64,000 bases of DNA from Hominimerdicola alba (GTDB lineage: Bacteria; Bacillota; Clostridia; Oscillospirales; Ruminococcaceae). The notes under the pieces are model-generated. The model ran no database searches. It worked only from the letters and a program-made list of their open reading frames with translations, and was not told the DNA's origin. Below are positions 7,899-16,968 of this stretch, piece by piece. Position 1 is the first letter of the stretch, and every line of letters starts with the position of its first letter. The translations under genes and the position numbers were made by a program. The stretch is taken from assembly GCF_900109655.1 (NCBI RefSeq), contig NZ_FOAT01000015.1:34447-98446 (forward strand). The letters run 5' to 3'.

Positions 7899-9296
7899 TT
7901 AAACAGGGTGTACCTTGTTGTCAGCGTCGGAATGAGCGCCGTCAACACCGTACTTCTTGTCGCGTCTGTCCTTGAAGAACTTGGGAGCTACCTTCGGGAA
8001 CATAGCGTAGGTCAGGATATCCTCCTCCTGCTCTGTCCACTCAGCGCATTCCTTCTTCATTGTCTCAAACTCAGGCTTGAGCAGGTCAGCAGGACGGCAG
8101 TCGATAGGCTCTTCGCCCTTGAGTATCATCTTGCGGAACTCGGGATCGATAGCCACGGGAGTCTTGCCGTATTCGCCCTTTACAAGACCCTTGAACTCCT
8201 TGGTAACGGTCTTGTATCTCTCGCCCATGATAACGTTGAACACAGCCTGTGTACCAACGATCTGGGAAGTAGGAGTAACCAGAGGGGGGAAGCCGGAATC
8301 CTTACGAACCTTAGGAACTTCCTTCAGAACGTCCTCAAGCTGATCTGCCTTGCCTGCCTGCTTCAGCTGGCTGAGCAGGTTGGAAAGCATTCCGCCGGGA
8401 ACCTGATACAGAAGTGCGTTCGTATTTGTAGCCAGCATGGAAGGATCCAACAGACCATTGTCGATGTACTTCTTTCTCAGACCCATGAAGTAATCTCTTA
8501 CTTCGTTCAGCTTAACAAGGTCAAGACCTGTGTCATACTCGGTGCCCTGGAATGTAGCAACGATGGACTCGGTAGGTGCATGAGAAGTACCCAGTGCCAG
8601 AGGTGACATAGCGGTATCAACTGCGTCAACACCAGCCTCAACAGCCTTCATGATACACATGGAAGCCAGACCTGAGGTGTAGTGAGTGTGCAGCTGTACA
8701 GGTATGGAAACAACAGACTTGATATCTCTAACCAGTGTTTCAGCCTCATAAGGAGTCAGCAGCGCAGCCATATCCTTGATGCAGATGGAGTCAGCGCCTG
8801 CCTCCTGGATGCGCTTAGCATAATCCATATAGTACTGATGAGTGAATACTTCACCCAGAGTATAAGAGATAGCTACCTGAGCGTGACCCTTCTCCTTGTT
8901 GGCAGCCTTGATAGCTGTCTGGAGGTTTCTGATATCGTTCAGTGCATCGAATATTCTGATGATGTCGATACCGTTAGCAATAGACTTCTGAACAAAGTAC
9001 TCAACCAGGTCGTCAGCATAGTGACGGTAACCCAGCATATTCTGTCCTCTGAACAGCATCTGCAGCTTGGTATTGGGCATTTCCTTTCTGAGTGTCCTCA
9101 GTCTCTCCCAGGGATCCTCATTAAGAAAACGTATGCAGGAATCAAATGTAGCACCGCCCCAGCACTCGGCGGAATAGAAACCTATCTTGTCCATTGCGGA
9201 GAGGATCGGCTTCATATCGTCCATAGACATTCTCGTTGCCAGCAGAGACTGATGAGCGTCACGGAGAACTGTCTCGGTAATTTTAAGCTTAGCCAT
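7899..9296 (-). CDS. oadA: Oxaloacetate decarboxylase alpha / transcarboxylase 5S-like carboxyltransferase
   Basis: 465 residues: a pyruvate carboxyltransferase TIM barrel (RDAHQSLLATRM at residue 12, MLFRGQNMLGYRHY about 79, metal-site HTHYTSG about 200) plus the conserved helical domain that follows it in OadA, pyruvate carboxylase subunit B and transcarboxylase 5S. The usual C-terminal biotin domain is absent; biotin is on the separate protein encoded just upstream. It exchanges CO2 between carboxybiotin and pyruvate/oxaloacetate. It is the third gene of the operon, 33 bases after the biotin carrier. No membrane beta subunit of a sodium-pumping decarboxylase is present in the window. Confidence 0.93.
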   Translation of the reverse strand: MAKLKITETVLRDAHQSLLATRMSMDDMKPILSAMDKIGFYSAECWGGATFDSCIRFLNEDPWERLRTLRKEMPNTKLQMLFRGQNMLGYRHYADDLVEYFVQKSIANGIDIIRIFDALNDIRNLQTAIKAANKEKGHAQVAISYTLGEVFTHQYYMDYAKRIQEAGADSICIKDMAALLTPYEAETLVRDIKSVVSIPVQLHTHYTSGLASMCIMKAVEAGVDAVDTAMSPLALGTSHAPTESIVATFQGTEYDTGLDLVKLNEVRDYFMGLRKKYIDNGLLDPSMLATNTNALLYQVPGGMLSNLLSQLKQAGKADQLEDVLKEVPKVRKDSGFPPLVTPTSQIVGTQAVFNVIMGERYKTVTKEFKGLVKGEYGKTPVAIDPEFRKMILKGEEPIDCRPADLLKPEFETMKKECAEWTEQEEDILTYAMFPKVAPKFFKDRRDKKYGVDGAHSDADNKVHPV

Positions 9297-9328
9297 TATA
9301 TATCGTTCCTTTCAGTGATAAGATGTCA

Positions 9329-9700
9329 TCAGCCGATAACAGCCAGAACTGCGCCTGTATCAACCTGTGAACCCTTTGTAGCATTGATGCTCAGGACCTT
9401 GCCTGCTACAGGAGCATTGATGTCGTTCTCCATCTTCATAGCTTCAAGCACTACGATAGCCTGACCTGCTGTAACTGTATCGCCAACAGCTACCTTTATA
9501 TCAAGTACGTTGCCGGGCATAGGAGCAGTTACCTTTGTACCCTCAACATTAGCTGCGGGAGCAGCAGCGGGTGCAGGTGCAGCAGCGGGCTTTGCAGCAG
9601 GTGCGGGAGCAGCAGCCACAGGAGCAGCAGCGTCAGCGCCTACCTCCTCAACAGCTACATCATAAGCCTTACCGTTAACAGTGATATTATATCTTTTCAT
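9329..9700 (-). CDS. Biotin carrier protein (acyl carrier of carboxyl groups)
   Basis: 123 residues. A short N-terminal segment, an Ala/Pro linker (about 22-50), and a biotinyl domain with the biotinylated lysine at position 89 in EAMKMEND. It corresponds to OadG/GcdC- or transcarboxylase 1.3S-type carriers. It shuttles carboxybiotin between the two carboxyltransferase subunits encoded on either side of it. Start ATG is preceded by AGGACGGTATAGTT. Spacing to both neighbours is about 31-32 bases, supporting one operon. Confidence 0.94.
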   Translation of the reverse strand: MKRYNITVNGKAYDVAVEEVGADAAAPVAAAPAPAAKPAAAPAPAAAPAANVEGTKVTAPMPGNVLDIKVAVGDTVTAGQAIVVLEAMKMENDINAPVAGKVLSINATKGSQVDTGAVLAVIG

Positions 9701-9731
9701 AACTATACCGTCCTTTACAATTAATTACTTA

Positions 9732-11102
9732 TTAAAGCTGGATATTGCTGTGCTTCTTGGGCAGTCTGGATATCCTCTTGCCGCTCATCATAGCCAGAGC
9801 GTCAACAACAGCTGTTCTCAGCTGAGAAACATCAACGATGCCGTCTACCAGACCGTTCACAGCAGCATTTGCTGCGCTTGCCTGAGTCTTTGCAAACTCA
9901 TCAGCCAGTGCCTGTCTTGCAGAAGCAAGATCGGATGCGCCTGCAAGCTTGTCATGCTCCATGAACTCAACAGCGGTAACGGGGTCAAGTGCGGAGATAA
10001 CAGCTGTGGGCAGAGCATATGCAACATCAGCATTTGCGCCCTTGCCTGCAAGTGCTATATAAGCTGCGCCGTAAGCCTTGCCTGTAACTACGGATACCTT
10101 AGCGGTGGTAGCCTCAGCGTAAGCGTGAGCCAGCTTGCTCATGCTCTTTACAGCGCCTGCAGCCTCGGTCTCATCGTTTCCTGCGAAGCCCTCGGTATCA
10201 ACGAAGGTAACTACAGGAACAGCGAAAGCATCACAGGTACGAACGAATCTTGCGAGCTTAGCGCAGTCGTCCTCTGTCAGCTTGTCCTTAGTCTTGTTAG
10301 TTGCAGCAACACCAACAGTCTCGCCGTTTACAGTTGCCAGAGCTGTATAAGCAGCACCGCCGAAGCCCTCGCTGAGTTCGATAACGCTGTCAGCATCGAA
10401 AACAGCCTTTGTCAGGCTCTCGATATCGCTGCCTGCAGCAGCAGCGGGCTCTTCATACTCATATACGGGTACAGGAGAAAGGTTGTTTGCAGGAAGCTTC
10501 AGCAGGATAGCTCTCGCCTTCTCAACAGCAGCCTTATCATCATCGCAAACAGCACATACCGTGCCGTTTGCAGCAGCATTTTCAGCAGAACCGTTGCTCT
10601 TAGCATTGGGAGCGGCATACAAGCTTGCGTCCTTAGCCATTACAACGAAATCAGCAGCCTCAGCCAGCAGTGCGGCAGTGCCGGAGCATACGCCTGCTAC
10701 AACAGCTATCTGGGGTACAACACCGGAAAGATTAGCAGTCCACAGCATCAGCTCGCCGTAAGCTCTCAGTGCAGCAGCGCTGTCATTGACATCAGCGCCG
10801 TAAGAATCGTAAATACCTACAACAGGAGTACCTGTCTTGGCAGCCAGATCATAGATCTTAGCTATCTTTCTTGCGCCTGCCTCGGTCATAGCGCCGCTCT
10901 TAACGGAAACATCCTGAGAGAACGCATAGACAGGTTCGCCGTCAGCATAGCCGTAGGCAGTTATAACGCCCGCAGCCTCGCCCGCGAAAGCGTCAAGCTC
11001 GGTAAATTTTCCTTCATCAAACAGATATGTCAGCCTTGTTCTCGCAGCGCTGTCAGCGATAAGCGCCTGAAGCTCTGCCAGAGACTTTTTTGTTTCAGAC
11101 AT
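9732..11102 (-). CDS. Acyl-CoA carboxyltransferase subunit (12S / PccB-like)
   Basis: 456 residues from the start MSETKKSLAE, chosen because GGAGGAAACTGT precedes it; an open frame continues upstream through the promoter but is not coding. The protein has two crotonase-like halves: N-half with YAFSQDVSVKSGAMTEAGA and VVGIYDSYGA, C-half with VPVVTFVDTEGFAG and SVVTGKAYGAAYIALAG, as in PccB, MmdA and transcarboxylase 12S. It transfers the carboxyl group between biotin and an acyl-CoA (propionyl-, acetyl- or similar). It is rather short and Ala-rich compared with the usual 510 residues. First gene of the operon with the biotin carrier and OadA-like subunit. No biotin carboxylase (ATP-using) subunit is nearby. 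Confidence 0.9.
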   Translation of the reverse strand: MSETKKSLAELQALIADSAARTRLTYLFDEGKFTELDAFAGEAAGVITAYGYADGEPVYAFSQDVSVKSGAMTEAGARKIAKIYDLAAKTGTPVVGIYDSYGADVNDSAAALRAYGELMLWTANLSGVVPQIAVVAGVCSGTAALLAEAADFVVMAKDASLYAAPNAKSNGSAENAAANGTVCAVCDDDKAAVEKARAILLKLPANNLSPVPVYEYEEPAAAAGSDIESLTKAVFDADSVIELSEGFGGAAYTALATVNGETVGVAATNKTKDKLTEDDCAKLARFVRTCDAFAVPVVTFVDTEGFAGNDETEAAGAVKSMSKLAHAYAEATTAKVSVVTGKAYGAAYIALAGKGANADVAYALPTAVISALDPVTAVEFMEHDKLAGASDLASARQALADEFAKTQASAANAAVNGLVDGIVDVSQLRTAVVDALAMMSGKRISRLPKKHSNIQL

Positions 11103-11180
11103 ACAGTTTCCTCCAATCGATTTAATTTGCGGGATAAAAAACTTACATAATATAGTTTTTATCATAATTACACGGATACC

Positions 11181-11209
11181 ATTATAACATTTATCTTCCA
11201 ACTTTTCAA
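11181..11209 (-). promoter_or_regulatory. Sigma-A promoter of the carboxyltransferase operon
   Basis: Minus strand TTGAAA (11204-11209), 17-base spacer, TATAAT (11181-11186), about 70 bases before the start codon. Confidence 0.85.
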
Positions 11210-11323
11210 GCCCGAATCTGCGAAAAAACCTCTTTTTACTTTTTGTTAACATTTCGATAAATATTGATACAAATTCAAAGCTGATTTTTAACTTTTCATA
11301 CCTCATAATGACATTAATTTTTA

Positions 11324-11352
11324 TTGACAACCGCTGAAATAAATGCTATACT
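11324..11352 (+). promoter_or_regulatory. Sigma-A promoter of the DUF445 gene
   Basis: TTGACA (11324-11329), 17-base spacer, TATACT (11347-11352). Its position rules out the longer open frame that begins at 11324. Confidence 0.85.
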
Positions 11353-11422
11353 ATTCCTCAATAAAGAAATACTTCAAAACAAAAGAACAGCAAAACAGAC
11401 AACAAACGAGGAGTGCATACAA

Positions 11423-12313
11423 ATGGAGATACTGAAAATGCTGGCTGCGCCGCTGATAGGTGCGGTCATTGGTTATTTTACGAACTTTATCGCGGTGAAG
11501 ATGCTTTTCTTCCCTCATCACGAGGTATATCTGCTGGGACACCGCGTTCCCTTCACCCCGGGTGCCATACCCAAGGGCAAACCTCGTCTTGCAAAAGCTG
11601 TGGGCAGGGTCGTTGGCAATGAGCTTGTCACAAAAGACGACATCAAAGCAAAGCTTCTGGGGGGCGAGATCGAAGAACGCATAACAGGGGCTATAACGCA
11701 GGAGCTTTCAAACAATATCCGTGATGAGATATGCAAGCTGACAAAATGCTCCGATGAGACCTACGCAGAGGGCAGTTCAAAGCTCAGCGAGATGCTGAGC
11801 CGCCAGATAGTCGATGAACTTTCGGCTTCTCAGCTGCCCGAGATAGTTGTTAATAAATGCAACGATTCCATCGAAGAAAAGCTGAGTAATACCATGTTCG
11901 CAAAGCTTATCCCCGAGGAGAAGATACAATCTTTCACCGCCCCACTGGTCGGCAAGATACGTTCTATGATCGACCGCGACGGAATGGACTGTGTGAAGCC
12001 TGTCATTGAGAACAAGATCTCGGATATCAGCGAGAAAAGCGGACTTGAACTGCTTGAACTGATAAATGTAGATGAGGCCCGCCTTACAGAAATGGCAGGA
12101 AAAGTCTACCGCAGTGCCGTTAACAACTACATCGACAAGCTTTTTGAAAAGCTGGATTTTGCAGTAATGGTGGAAGACAAGATCAACGATATGTCCGTTG
12201 AAAAAATGGAAGACCTTGTGCAGACTGTAATGAAAAAGGAACTGAGCACCATAGTAAACCTCGGTGCGCTGATAGGTTTCGTCCTCGGACTTTTCAACCT
12301 TATCCTGAAATGA
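11423..12313 (+). CDS. DUF445 family membrane-anchored protein
   Basis: 296 residues, start ATG chosen because ACGAGGAG lies at the right distance and the promoter lies upstream. An N-terminal membrane helix with the family signature (APLIGAVIGYFTNFIAVKML) is followed by PHHEVYLLGHRVPFTPGAIP and a long amphipathic helical region, with a second hydrophobic helix at the very C-terminus (LGALIGFVLGLFNLIL). DUF445/YheB-like proteins are widespread in Firmicutes; Bacillus YheB-type members have been linked to spores, but a molecular role is not established. Monocistronic, divergent from the carboxyltransferase operon. Confidence 0.9.
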   Translation: MEILKMLAAPLIGAVIGYFTNFIAVKMLFFPHHEVYLLGHRVPFTPGAIPKGKPRLAKAVGRVVGNELVTKDDIKAKLLGGEIEERITGAITQELSNNIRDEICKLTKCSDETYAEGSSKLSEMLSRQIVDELSASQLPEIVVNKCNDSIEEKLSNTMFAKLIPEEKIQSFTAPLVGKIRSMIDRDGMDCVKPVIENKISDISEKSGLELLELINVDEARLTEMAGKVYRSAVNNYIDKLFEKLDFAVMVEDKINDMSVEKMEDLVQTVMKKELSTIVNLGALIGFVLGLFNLILK

Positions 12314-12337
12314 CAAATAAATTCAGACAAGATAAAT

Positions 12338-12372
12338 GGGATGACCGCTGTAATGGTCATCCCATATTTTTT
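12338..12372 (+). terminator. Terminator of the DUF445 gene
   Basis: GGGATGACC pairs with GGTCATCCC over an eight-base loop; an A-T step and six T follow. Confidence 0.9.
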
Positions 12373-12392
12373 ATCCGATAGTTCCACGCCTA

Positions 12393-12421
12393 TTGACAGA
12401 CCAAATATCTCATGTTAGAAT
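12393..12421 (+). promoter_or_regulatory. Sigma-A promoter of the C39-like gene
   Basis: TTGACA (12393-12398), 17-base spacer, TAGAAT (12416-12421), about 40 bases before the ATG. Confidence 0.75.
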
Positions 12422-12461
12422 AGAATGATAATTTCTAATACTACCGAAACGAGGCATACCG

Positions 12462-12815
12462 ATGAATATCACATATATCCACGAACCCACCGACCTTCAG
12501 TGCGGGCAGGCTGTGCTTGCTATGGTACTGGGACTTTCCGTCGAACAAGTGGTAAGCGACCTGAACAACGACCGCGAGACCACTCTAAAAGAAATGAAAT
12601 CATATCTGCGAAGCCACGGCGCGTGGATATCCGATGAGCGCGTACCAGTCACAGACAAAGAACAGCTCCCGACCCTGTGTATGCTCAGCCTTGAAACTCC
12701 AAGATGCTGGCACTGGTCGCTTTACTGTGAGGGGACTTTCTACGACCCCGAACACGGAGTGATGTCGGATTTTCCCGCCTCAAACCGCCGCTACTACTGG
12801 CAGATAAAGCTCTGA
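12462..12815 (+). CDS. Small stand-alone C39-like cysteine peptidase fold protein
   Basis: 117 residues. The segment LQCGQAVLAMVLG (Cys near residue 14) resembles the catalytic DCGPAALAMV motif of C39 bacteriocin-processing peptidases, and HWSLYCEGTFYDPEHG (about 85-100) resembles the His...Asp part, so the papain-like triad can be read. There is no membrane helix, signal peptide or ABC domain, so this is not an ABC-linked bacteriocin exporter. A cytoplasmic peptidase or amidase-like enzyme is possible; the substrate is unknown. Start ATG follows ACGAGG. It has its own promoter and ends at a shared terminator facing the ABC exporter operon. Confidence 0.75.
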   Translation: MNITYIHEPTDLQCGQAVLAMVLGLSVEQVVSDLNNDRETTLKEMKSYLRSHGAWISDERVPVTDKEQLPTLCMLSLETPRCWHWSLYCEGTFYDPEHGVMSDFPASNRRYYWQIKL

Positions 12816-12831
12816 TGAAATACTAAAACAA

Positions 12832-12878
12832 ACGGAGAACAGCCGTACAAAAAAGTACAGCCGTTCTCCGATTTTTGT
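12832..12878. terminator. Bidirectional terminator between the C39-like gene and the ABC exporter
   Basis: CGGAGAAC(AGCCGTAC) pairs with (GTAC..)GTTCTCCG around a six-A loop; T-rich tracts on both sides allow use by both converging genes. Confidence 0.85.
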
Positions 12879-12893
12879 TTTATTGTGATCATA

Positions 12894-14729
12894 TCAGGTC
12901 TTGTTGCCCGCGAACTGTGTACGATAAAGCTCGTAGTAACAGCCTTTCTGGGCGATAAGTTCCTCGTGTCTTCCCTTTTCGGCGACCTTTCCGCCGTCGA
13001 TGACGACTATCATATCAGCATCGCGTATGGTTGAAAGACGATGTGCGATTATCAGCGATGTGCGGTTCTTCATCAGTGCCACCATAGCGGACTGTATGTG
13101 CATCTCCGTTCTGGTATCAACGCTGGATGTGGCTTCATCGAGAATAAGTATCTTGGGGTCTGCAAGAACTGCCCTTGCTATGGCAAGAAGCTGTCTTTGT
13201 CCCTGAGATAGATTCGAGCCGCCCTCAGCAAGCTGAGTTTTGTATCCCTCTGGCAGATGCCTTATAAACGCATCTGCATTTGCATGAGCCGCTGCACGGC
13301 GCACAGCTTCATCAGGAGCATCTTCCTTGCCGTAACGGATATTCTCCTCGATACTGCCCTTGAAAAGCACAGTATCCTGCAAAACTATACCGACCGACTT
13401 TCTCAGCTCGTCCATGCGCATATCCCTGATATCTACGCCGTCAACGGTTATGCGGCCGCTGTCGGCTTCATAGAATCTGGTCAGCAGATTTACAACAGTG
13501 GTCTTGCCCGAACCTGTCGCGCCAACTATTGCTATCTTCATACCCTGTGCAATATCGAGATCAAGCCCTTTTAGCACAGGCTTCTCGGGATCATAGCTGA
13601 AATGTATGTCCTCGAACTTTATCTCGCCGCGAATGTCCTCAGCTGTCATGGCGTTTGTGCCCTCGTCCGTTTCGGGAGGAGTTTCCATTACCTCAAAAAT
13701 ACGCTCGGCACCTGCGATGGCAGTCTGGATATTCGCATACTGGTTCGCAATCTCATTTATTGGTCTTGAAAACTGCTTTGAGTAGAGTATGAACGCCTGT
13801 ATCGTGCCCACGGTTATCCAGCCTTTATAGCTGAACCATCCGCCAAATGCTGCTATCATAACAAAGCCGAAGTTTCCTATGCAGTTCATCAGCGGACCCA
13901 TAACGCCCGCACATATCTGCGCACGGATACCCGTCCTGCGCAGTTCATCGCTCATAACGTTAAAATCCTCAACAGCCGCCTGTTCCTTTGAGTAAGAAAC
14001 AACAGTGCGGTGTCCCGTGACCATCTCTTCAACATGACCGTTCAGCTTGCCCAGTATTATCTGCTGTTTCAGGAAATATCTGCGCATATACTTGGTCATC
14101 TTTGCCGATACGAAAACAGTCAGCACTACGGTAGAAAGTGATATCAGCGTAAGCAGCGGCGAGTAGGTCAGCATTATTATTATAGAACCCACGACCGTCA
14201 GTACACCCGATATCAGTGAGCCTATGGACTGCGAAACCGTGTTTGAGATATTCTCAACATCGTTGGTCATACGGCTCATTATGTCACCGTGGCGGTGAGT
14301 ATCAAAGTACTTTATCGGAAGTTTGACAAGGTCGCCGAAGAGGTCGCGCCTCATGGTCGATACCGTCTTCTGTGAAAGCCTTGCGGAGAATATCCCCTGC
14401 ATATACGAGAATACCGAGTTCAGCAGATAAACTGTGCCAAGGGCTATAAGTATCTTAATGAGCTTTTCGGTATCAACATTCAGCTTCTTATCATCAAGGG
14501 TTATGCAGTCTATGGCTATCTGCTGGATGTACGGTGCAGCCAGACCAAGCAGAGTTATCATCAGCATAACAGCCATAAGCCCGAAGAACAGGTATTTGCT
14601 CCTGCCGATGTATCTCAGCAGCTTGCCCAGAGTTTCACGTGCGTTTTTGGGCTTTTCTGCGTTTATCAGAGCAGACTGTCTTCCGCCGAGCTGCTGCTTG
14701 CCGTTCGGATTTGGTGGCATAGGGGGCAT
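12894..14729 (-). CDS. ABC exporter half-transporter, canonical ATPase site (LmrD/TM288-type)
   Basis: 611 residues: six-helix transmembrane domain (about 45-340) and nucleotide-binding domain with Walker A GATGSGKTT near 407, Walker B LILDEATSS with the catalytic Glu, and a normal H-loop AHRLST. The signature is LSQGQ instead of LSGGQ. In heterodimeric exporters such as LmrCD and TM287/288, one subunit has the active Walker B/H-loop and the other subunit's site is degenerate; this is the active-site partner. Likely exports a drug or lipophilic compound. Its ATG overlaps the stop region of the partner gene (shared base 14729), so the two are cotranslated under MarR control. Confidence 0.93.
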   Translation of the reverse strand: MPPMPPNPNGKQQLGGRQSALINAEKPKNARETLGKLLRYIGRSKYLFFGLMAVMLMITLLGLAAPYIQQIAIDCITLDDKKLNVDTEKLIKILIALGTVYLLNSVFSYMQGIFSARLSQKTVSTMRRDLFGDLVKLPIKYFDTHRHGDIMSRMTNDVENISNTVSQSIGSLISGVLTVVGSIIIMLTYSPLLTLISLSTVVLTVFVSAKMTKYMRRYFLKQQIILGKLNGHVEEMVTGHRTVVSYSKEQAAVEDFNVMSDELRRTGIRAQICAGVMGPLMNCIGNFGFVMIAAFGGWFSYKGWITVGTIQAFILYSKQFSRPINEIANQYANIQTAIAGAERIFEVMETPPETDEGTNAMTAEDIRGEIKFEDIHFSYDPEKPVLKGLDLDIAQGMKIAIVGATGSGKTTVVNLLTRFYEADSGRITVDGVDIRDMRMDELRKSVGIVLQDTVLFKGSIEENIRYGKEDAPDEAVRRAAAHANADAFIRHLPEGYKTQLAEGGSNLSQGQRQLLAIARAVLADPKILILDEATSSVDTRTEMHIQSAMVALMKNRTSLIIAHRLSTIRDADMIVVIDGGKVAEKGRHEELIAQKGCYYELYRTQFAGNKT

Positions 14730-16456
14730 TATGCTTCACCTCCCTGAGTTTTTATCTGCGAGTTGTAAATATCTCTGTAGACCTCGCAGTTTTTCAGCAG
14801 TGCGTCATGGCTGTCACAGCCCACTATCCTGCCGCGGTCAAGAACCACTATCCTGTCACAGCTTTTTACACTGGCGATACGCTGTGCGATGGTTATGACC
14901 GTTGTGCCTTTGAGCCTTTCTCTCAGCTGAGCTCTCAGCCTTGCTTCCGTGCCCAGGTCAAGGGCAGATGTCGAATCGTCAAATATAAGTATCTCGGGCT
15001 TTTTCAGTACCGCTCTCGCTATGGACATACGCTGTTTCTGTCCGCCCGAAAGTGATGCGCCTTTTTCCGCTATCATGCTGTCGTAGCCATCGGGCATACG
15101 GCTTATGAATTCGTCAGCCTGAGCTATCTTCGCCGCGCCGATGACTTCCTCATCGGTGGCATCGTCTTTGCCCCAGCGGATATTTTCAGCTACCGTAGCA
15201 GAGAAAAGCTCGCTCTTCTGCAAAACTATGCCCACCCTTTGTCTGAGATCTTCCAGTCCAAATTCACGGACATTTACACCATCCACCAGAACTTCGCCTT
15301 GGTCAGCATCGTAAAAGCGGGGTATCAGGTTCACCAGCGATGATTTGCCCGAACCTGTGGCACCGAGGATCGCTATGTTCTCCCCAGCTGCGATATCAAG
15401 GTCAATGTCCGTAAGCACAGGCTCACCGCTGGATTCGGGATATGCAAAGGTAACGTCCCTGAATGTAACTGTACCTTTTTTAGTACCGATATCTCCGCCG
15501 TTGCCGTCCTTTATAACAGGCTCGGTATCAAGCACCTCGTTGATACGCTTTGCAGACGCGCTCGCCCTTGCCATGGTCTGGAACATCATGGAGATCATCA
15601 TAATACCGTGGAGCACCTGAGTGAGATAGGTTATAGCCGCCATTACTTCGCCGACTTTCATCTCCTTAGCCTGGACCTGCCAGCCGCCGATGTATATGAC
15701 CGCTATCACCGAGAGGTTCATTATCACCATAAGTATCGGCGAAAGCAGTGCCATAAGCTCCTGTACTTTCAGGTTAGCTACGGTAAGACCCATATTTGCG
15801 CCCTCAAAACGCTCCTGCTCGTGCTTTTCACGTACATACGCCTTTACCACTCTGGCACCTGTGACATTCTCCTGCATAACGGAGTTCACGCTGTCCAGCC
15901 GACTTGCAACTACGGCATAAAGCGGATTTGCCTTGCGCATTATCAGTATAACGATAAGAGCTTCAACAGGCAGCGCCACTGCGATTATCGTGCCGAAGCT
16001 CCTTGCAAGGGTCAGCATCATTATTATGCCGCCGATGAACATTATTATGTTTCGCACGAATCCTCGTATGAGAAAATCCACCATCTGCTGTATCGCAGTA
16101 ACATCGGCGGTTATCCTTGTTACCAGCGAACCTGTGGTGAATTTATCCGTCTGCTGGAATGACAGCCCCATCACACGTTTGAAGAGGTCATTCCTCACAT
16201 CTCTCGAAAATCCCTGTGAGGCGCACCCCGCAAAAAACGCAGATGCCGAGCCGCAGAGAGCTCCGAAAATAACGGTACACAGCATTAATATGCCCGTTCT
16301 TATTATCAACCCGTAATCACTGCCCAGAACACCATCGTCCACTATTTTGGACATAAGCTTTGGCTGGAGCAGGTCCATGGATACTTCTCCCACCATGCTG
16401 ATGGGTGCCAGCAGTACAAAAGGCAGATATGGTCTTATGTATTTTGCAAGCTTCAC
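14729..16456 (-). CDS. ABC exporter half-transporter, degenerate ATPase site (LmrC/TM287-type)
   Basis: 575 residues: six-helix domain (about 15-300), Walker A GATGSGKSS near 370, signature LSGGQKQ near 472. Walker B reads LIFDDSTSA, with Asp in place of the catalytic Glu, and the H-loop reads IAQRIASV with Gln in place of His. These are exactly the substitutions that define the inactive site of heterodimeric exporters. Second gene of the marR operon: its start overlaps the marR stop by four bases (ATGA type). Confidence 0.93.
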   Translation of the reverse strand: MKLAKYIRPYLPFVLLAPISMVGEVSMDLLQPKLMSKIVDDGVLGSDYGLIIRTGILMLCTVIFGALCGSASAFFAGCASQGFSRDVRNDLFKRVMGLSFQQTDKFTTGSLVTRITADVTAIQQMVDFLIRGFVRNIIMFIGGIIMMLTLARSFGTIIAVALPVEALIVILIMRKANPLYAVVASRLDSVNSVMQENVTGARVVKAYVREKHEQERFEGANMGLTVANLKVQELMALLSPILMVIMNLSVIAVIYIGGWQVQAKEMKVGEVMAAITYLTQVLHGIMMISMMFQTMARASASAKRINEVLDTEPVIKDGNGGDIGTKKGTVTFRDVTFAYPESSGEPVLTDIDLDIAAGENIAILGATGSGKSSLVNLIPRFYDADQGEVLVDGVNVREFGLEDLRQRVGIVLQKSELFSATVAENIRWGKDDATDEEVIGAAKIAQADEFISRMPDGYDSMIAEKGASLSGGQKQRMSIARAVLKKPEILIFDDSTSALDLGTEARLRAQLRERLKGTTVITIAQRIASVKSCDRIVVLDRGRIVGCDSHDALLKNCEVYRDIYNSQIKTQGGEA

Positions 16457-16932
16457 TTATCTTCCTCCTCCAGCAGATTTTTCAGTATTTTCCGCATTGT
16501 CGCCGTCATGGCATCAAGCTCCTCCTGCGGTATGCCTTTCACCATATCAGCGTCCGCTCCGCGGAATATGCTTCGCACCTGACCGACTTTTTCGCGTCCC
16601 TCGTCTGTAAGGTAGACTTTCACCTGACGCATATCCTCGGTATCGGCTTCACGACGGACAAGTCCCTCGCTTTCCATCTTGCCCAGCGCCACAGAAACAG
16701 TGGGTGCTGTAAGATGAGTGCGCTGAACCAGCTGAAGCTGTGTCGCGCCCTCATTCTGGAAAAGCTCCATCAGAAGCTTGTGATGCCCGTGGGATATCCC
16801 GCAGCGTTCACATTCGCGCCTTACGCGGTGCATAAACAGCCGCGAGATGTCATTGATGAACATCGACGGCTTTGCATCGGGTCTTTCAAGCAGCATACGC
16901 GGCATTTTTGTGTGATCGTTTTTGTGACCCAT
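16453..16932 (-). CDS. MarR family transcriptional regulator
   Basis: 159 residues from MGHKND, a start supported by GGAGGAGAGTTG. Winged helix-turn-helix core: GATQLQLVQRTHLTAPTVSVALGKMESEGLVRREAD, with the wing EDMRQVKVYLTDEG. First gene of the operon with the two ABC half-transporters. A perfect inverted repeat sits at its own transcription start (16949-16968), so it very likely represses itself and the pump and is released by a ligand, probably a pump substrate. Confidence 0.95.
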   Translation of the reverse strand: MGHKNDHTKMPRMLLERPDAKPSMFINDISRLFMHRVRRECERCGISHGHHKLLMELFQNEGATQLQLVQRTHLTAPTVSVALGKMESEGLVRREADTEDMRQVKVYLTDEGREKVGQVRSIFRGADADMVKGIPQEELDAMTATMRKILKNLLEEEDK

Positions 16933-16948
16933 CAACTCTCCTCCTATA

Positions 16949-16968
16949 TTAGTTAGTTTACTAACTAA
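16949..16968. promoter_or_regulatory. Operator for the MarR regulator
   Basis: Perfect inverted repeat TTAGTTAG-TTTA-CTAACTAA, placed directly after the -10 box and over the expected transcription start; position and symmetry are typical of MarR dimer sites. Confidence 0.85.

Noticed and set aside
7899..9296. Homocitrate or isopropylmalate synthase
   Set aside because: The barrel motifs (RDAHQSLLATRM, MLFRGQNMLGYRHY) are those of pyruvate carboxyltransferases, and the neighbours are biotin-dependent.
9681..11150. 489-codon plus-strand frame over the biotin carboxyltransferase genes
   Set aside because: Antisense shadow of two well-supported genes; rich in Ser and Cys, with no start signals.
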